NCBI GenBank assembly: GCA_963843385.1
Contig: CAWJJY010000009.1
Location: 18,811-82,810 of the forward strand
Length of the DNA stretch: 64,000 nucleotides
From: CAVOHU01 sp963843385
Lineage (GTDB): Bacteria > Acidobacteriota > Vicinamibacteria > Vicinamibacterales > JAKQTR01
Direction of reading: 5' to 3'
Below the pieces are notes generated by a model. It was not told the origin of the DNA, did no database searches, and saw nothing but the letters and a program-made list of their open reading frames with translations. Each line of letters begins with the position of its first letter. Position 1 is the stretch's first letter. Position numbers and translations under genes: made by a program. Shown one piece after another: positions 62,421 through 64,000 of the stretch.

Positions 62421-62493
62421 CCGCGCGCTGGAGCCGACAGCGCGTCGGTAACGCTGAAGACGTCGGGCTGCGGCTCAGCGCGGATCGTTGATA
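62416..62493 (+). other. attC-like site of cassette 2
   Basis: Begins GGCTAAC (62416-62422) and includes the antitoxin stop. The left arm CGCGCT-G-GAGCCG-A-CAG pairs with the right arm CTGCGGCTCAGCGCG, again with two unpaired bases (G and A) in the same relative positions as in attC 1. The right end is GTTGATA (62487-62493), which does not match GGCTAAC, so this end is divergent or rearranged. Confidence 0.75.
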
Positions 62494-62764
62494 TGACTTC
62501 GAGAGTCAAGTTCGAAGACACGTATCTGTCCTCGGTGTTCGATACCGCTGACGGTGACGGGTCAGGGAAGAGGCGGGGCCAGTAATCGCGACGGTTGATC
62601 CTGCTGATATCCGTGGGTTGGGTACCACCTTACTGACACTCGTCCGGCGCCTTCCTCGCTCTAGGCTCGAGGGTTAGCCGAAGCCACCTCGTAACGATCG
62701 CCGAGGGCTGCGCCAAACCGTGGCCGCGCCTCTTCCCTGACAACGCTGATGATCTGTTGCCGGC
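62494..62764. other. Gap between cassette 2 and the transposase
   Basis: 271 bases with no supported gene; a 30-codon frame (62493-62585) is too short to call. A further GTTAGCC lies at 62673-62679, but no attC arms precede it. It may hold the IS110 3' flank, an interrupted cassette, or both. IS ends cannot be set by eye. Confidence 0.5.
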
Positions 62765-63877
62765 CTACGTGGCGATCGGCACCTCCCGTGCGATCGCCCA
62801 CAAGAACGCGAGGATCTCGCGCGCGATGGCCGTCACGACCACGTTCGGGTGCTTCCCGTGGACGACCAGGCGGCGGTATCGCTTGCACAGCCGCACCTGC
62901 GCCTTCCACGCGATCTCTTGGATCGGCTTCGGGCTCCGTTCGATCCGTTTCTGGAGGTGAACTGACACCTTTGCCGGATAGCGATAGGCCCACGCGGCCT
63001 CGACGAGGGCCCGGCGTGCGTGGCCGTTGCCGGCCTTGGTGATGGGACCCAGCCGGCGCGACTCACCGGTCGAGTACTCGCTCGGGGTGAGCCCGACGAA
63101 CGCGGCCAGCTGTCGCGGGTTGTCAAATCGCGTGAGGTCTCCCAACTCGGCGGCGATGGTCACGGCCGTGTGGTGTTGCACGCCGCGCATCGATTGGAAC
63201 GCGTCCACGATCGGCTGAAGCCGCCACGTCCCGGCGATCTCGACGAGCTCGTCCTCCAGCCGGCGGACTCGCTCGGTCTGCTCGCTCACCGCGCGCAGCG
63301 ACTCCTGAAACACGATCTGCTGCGCGGGTGTGGGACAGACGACCTTCGCGAGGTATCTCAGGTGGGCCTCATTCCACGACGCCCGCCCCGAGTAATTCAG
63401 CCCGTGCCGAAGAAGGAAGGACTTCAGGCGCAGCTTCGCGTCCTTCAGCACGCCAATCGCGGCCTCGCGCGCTCTTGAGAGATCCCGCACGGCTTCGTCT
63501 TCGACGGTCGGCACGTAGACGGACGTCAGGTCGCCCGACCGCAGGAGGCGAGCCAGCTGAGCGGCATCCCGCCGATCCGTCTTCACACGCTCGCCCGGCA
63601 CTTTGGGGATGCGAGATGGAGCCACGACCAGACAGGACACGCCCTTCTCAGTGAGCCGGCGATACAGGCCGTAGCCGCACGGGCCGGCCTCATACGCGAC
63701 GACGACGTGGGCGGCGTGACTGTGCAGCCGTCGAAGCAGCTTATCCACGTCGGTTTCTCGGGTGCCAATCTGGCCGACGTAGACGACCTCCGACGAGCGG
63801 TCGGGACCGGCGTGGGCAACCGCGATCGTGTCTTTGTGGACGTCCAGGCCCACGAAAAGGGTGGTAGGCTCTGCCAT
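62765..63877 (-). CDS. IS110-family transposase
   Basis: 370 residues from the ATG at 63877. DEDD-type domain first: FVGLDVHKDTIAVAHAGPD, VVAYEAGPCGYGLYR, VKTDRRDAAQLARLL; C-terminal Transposase_20 part: FQSMRGVQHHTAVTIAAELGD, RFDNPRQLAAFVGLTPSEYSTG, LGPITKAGNGHARRALVEAAW. The serine-containing transposase works with a bridge RNA encoded in a noncoding IS end. Complete and probably active. IS1111-type members of the family favour attC sites, so insertion in this array is meaningful. Confidence 0.93.
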   Translation of the reverse strand: MAEPTTLFVGLDVHKDTIAVAHAGPDRSSEVVYVGQIGTRETDVDKLLRRLHSHAAHVVVAYEAGPCGYGLYRRLTEKGVSCLVVAPSRIPKVPGERVKTDRRDAAQLARLLRSGDLTSVYVPTVEDEAVRDLSRAREAAIGVLKDAKLRLKSFLLRHGLNYSGRASWNEAHLRYLAKVVCPTPAQQIVFQESLRAVSEQTERVRRLEDELVEIAGTWRLQPIVDAFQSMRGVQHHTAVTIAAELGDLTRFDNPRQLAAFVGLTPSEYSTGESRRLGPITKAGNGHARRALVEAAWAYRYPAKVSVHLQKRIERSPKPIQEIAWKAQVRLCKRYRRLVVHGKHPNVVVTAIAREILAFLWAIAREVPIAT

Positions 63878-64000
63878 GGCTGACCTCCGTGGACGTGCGT
63901 TGACGGTGAACTCAACGGGCGGCTCTGGCCCGCACAAGGCTAACCCGCGAACCTGGCGGAGGTCAGCCTCTTCACCCGCATCGCGCAGAAGTCATACTGT
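63878..64000. other. Left flank of the IS110 transposase, cut by the window edge
   Basis: 123 bases upstream of the transposase start. In the IS110 subgroup the bridge RNA lies on this side, in the IS1111 subgroup on the other. The element end is outside the window or unrecognised. Confidence 0.4.

Noticed and set aside
62493..62585. 30-codon frame at the end of attC 2
   Set aside because: Too short, no ribosome site, no recognised family; it may be chance.
62673..62679. GTTAGCC as a third attC end
   Set aside because: No complementary left end or paired arms are visible before it, so the core match alone is not enough.

Overview
The window is high-G+C bacterial chromosome, almost entirely protein-coding. 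Nothing in it names the organism. Several traits together point to Acidobacteriota, most likely the Vicinamibacteria: Hanks-type kinases fused to TolB/PD40 propellers or to TolB-like plus TPR modules, many short secreted proteins of unknown function, and CCAGCCN-type heptamer repeats in nearly every larger intergenic gap. This placement is inference.

Layout. 0-9 kb: a cytosolic Ser/Thr kinase with TPRs, a Dus-family tRNA dihydrouridine synthase, a secreted M20 peptidase, pyruvate kinase, PPK2 and an AI-2E/PerM-family membrane protein. 9.3-17.4 kb: an amino-compound cluster with a three-domain fusion (APH-type kinase, M23 peptidase, class III PLP enzyme), an APC permease, two divergent class V PLP enzymes, a methyltransferase and a thiamine-binding-family protein. 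18-27.5 kb: a secreted PD40 protein next to a PD40 kinase, small exported proteins, an MFS carrier and a large membrane protein. 27.6-32.8 kb: yebC-ruvC-ruvA-ruvB-fabH-queA. 33.5-36.1 kb: a VIT1/CCC1-type transporter, a receiver-like/DUF3052-like fusion and a deoxyhypusine-synthase-like protein. 36.5-44.4 kb: tRNA(CAU), tilS, ftsH, folP, cdaA, cdaR and glmM.

44.5-53.3 kb holds a small bacterial microcompartment (BMC) locus. It has one hexameric shell gene (BMC-H) and three consecutive pentamer genes (BMC-P). Upstream are an LsrF-type aldolase/thiolase and a rhamnulose-1-phosphate aldolase/SDR fusion. Downstream are a 73-residue protein with an encapsulation-peptide-like helix and a CxxCxxC tail, and a D-2-hydroxyacid dehydrogenase. 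No BMC-T, aldehyde dehydrogenase or PduL is visible. PdxJ, an exported hydrolase, a TPR protein and a YHS-like protein lie between the enzymes and the shell genes.

53.4-59.6 kb: nth, a secreted cyclophilin, a DUF72 protein, queE, queC and an AlaX-like editing hydrolase. From 59.66 kb to the end lies an integron: a divergent IntI-type integrase, a probable attI ending in GTTAGCC, a candidate Pc promoter, one cassette with an unknown gene and one with a BrnT/antitoxin pair. Each cassette ends in an attC-like site with the expected two extrahelical bases. An IS110-family transposase follows at the window edge.

The intergenic repeats form one family: CCAGCCN heptamers, often led by a core near GCGTGACANGGCC. 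In three places they have expanded into tandem arrays of about 108, 75 and 70-84 bp.
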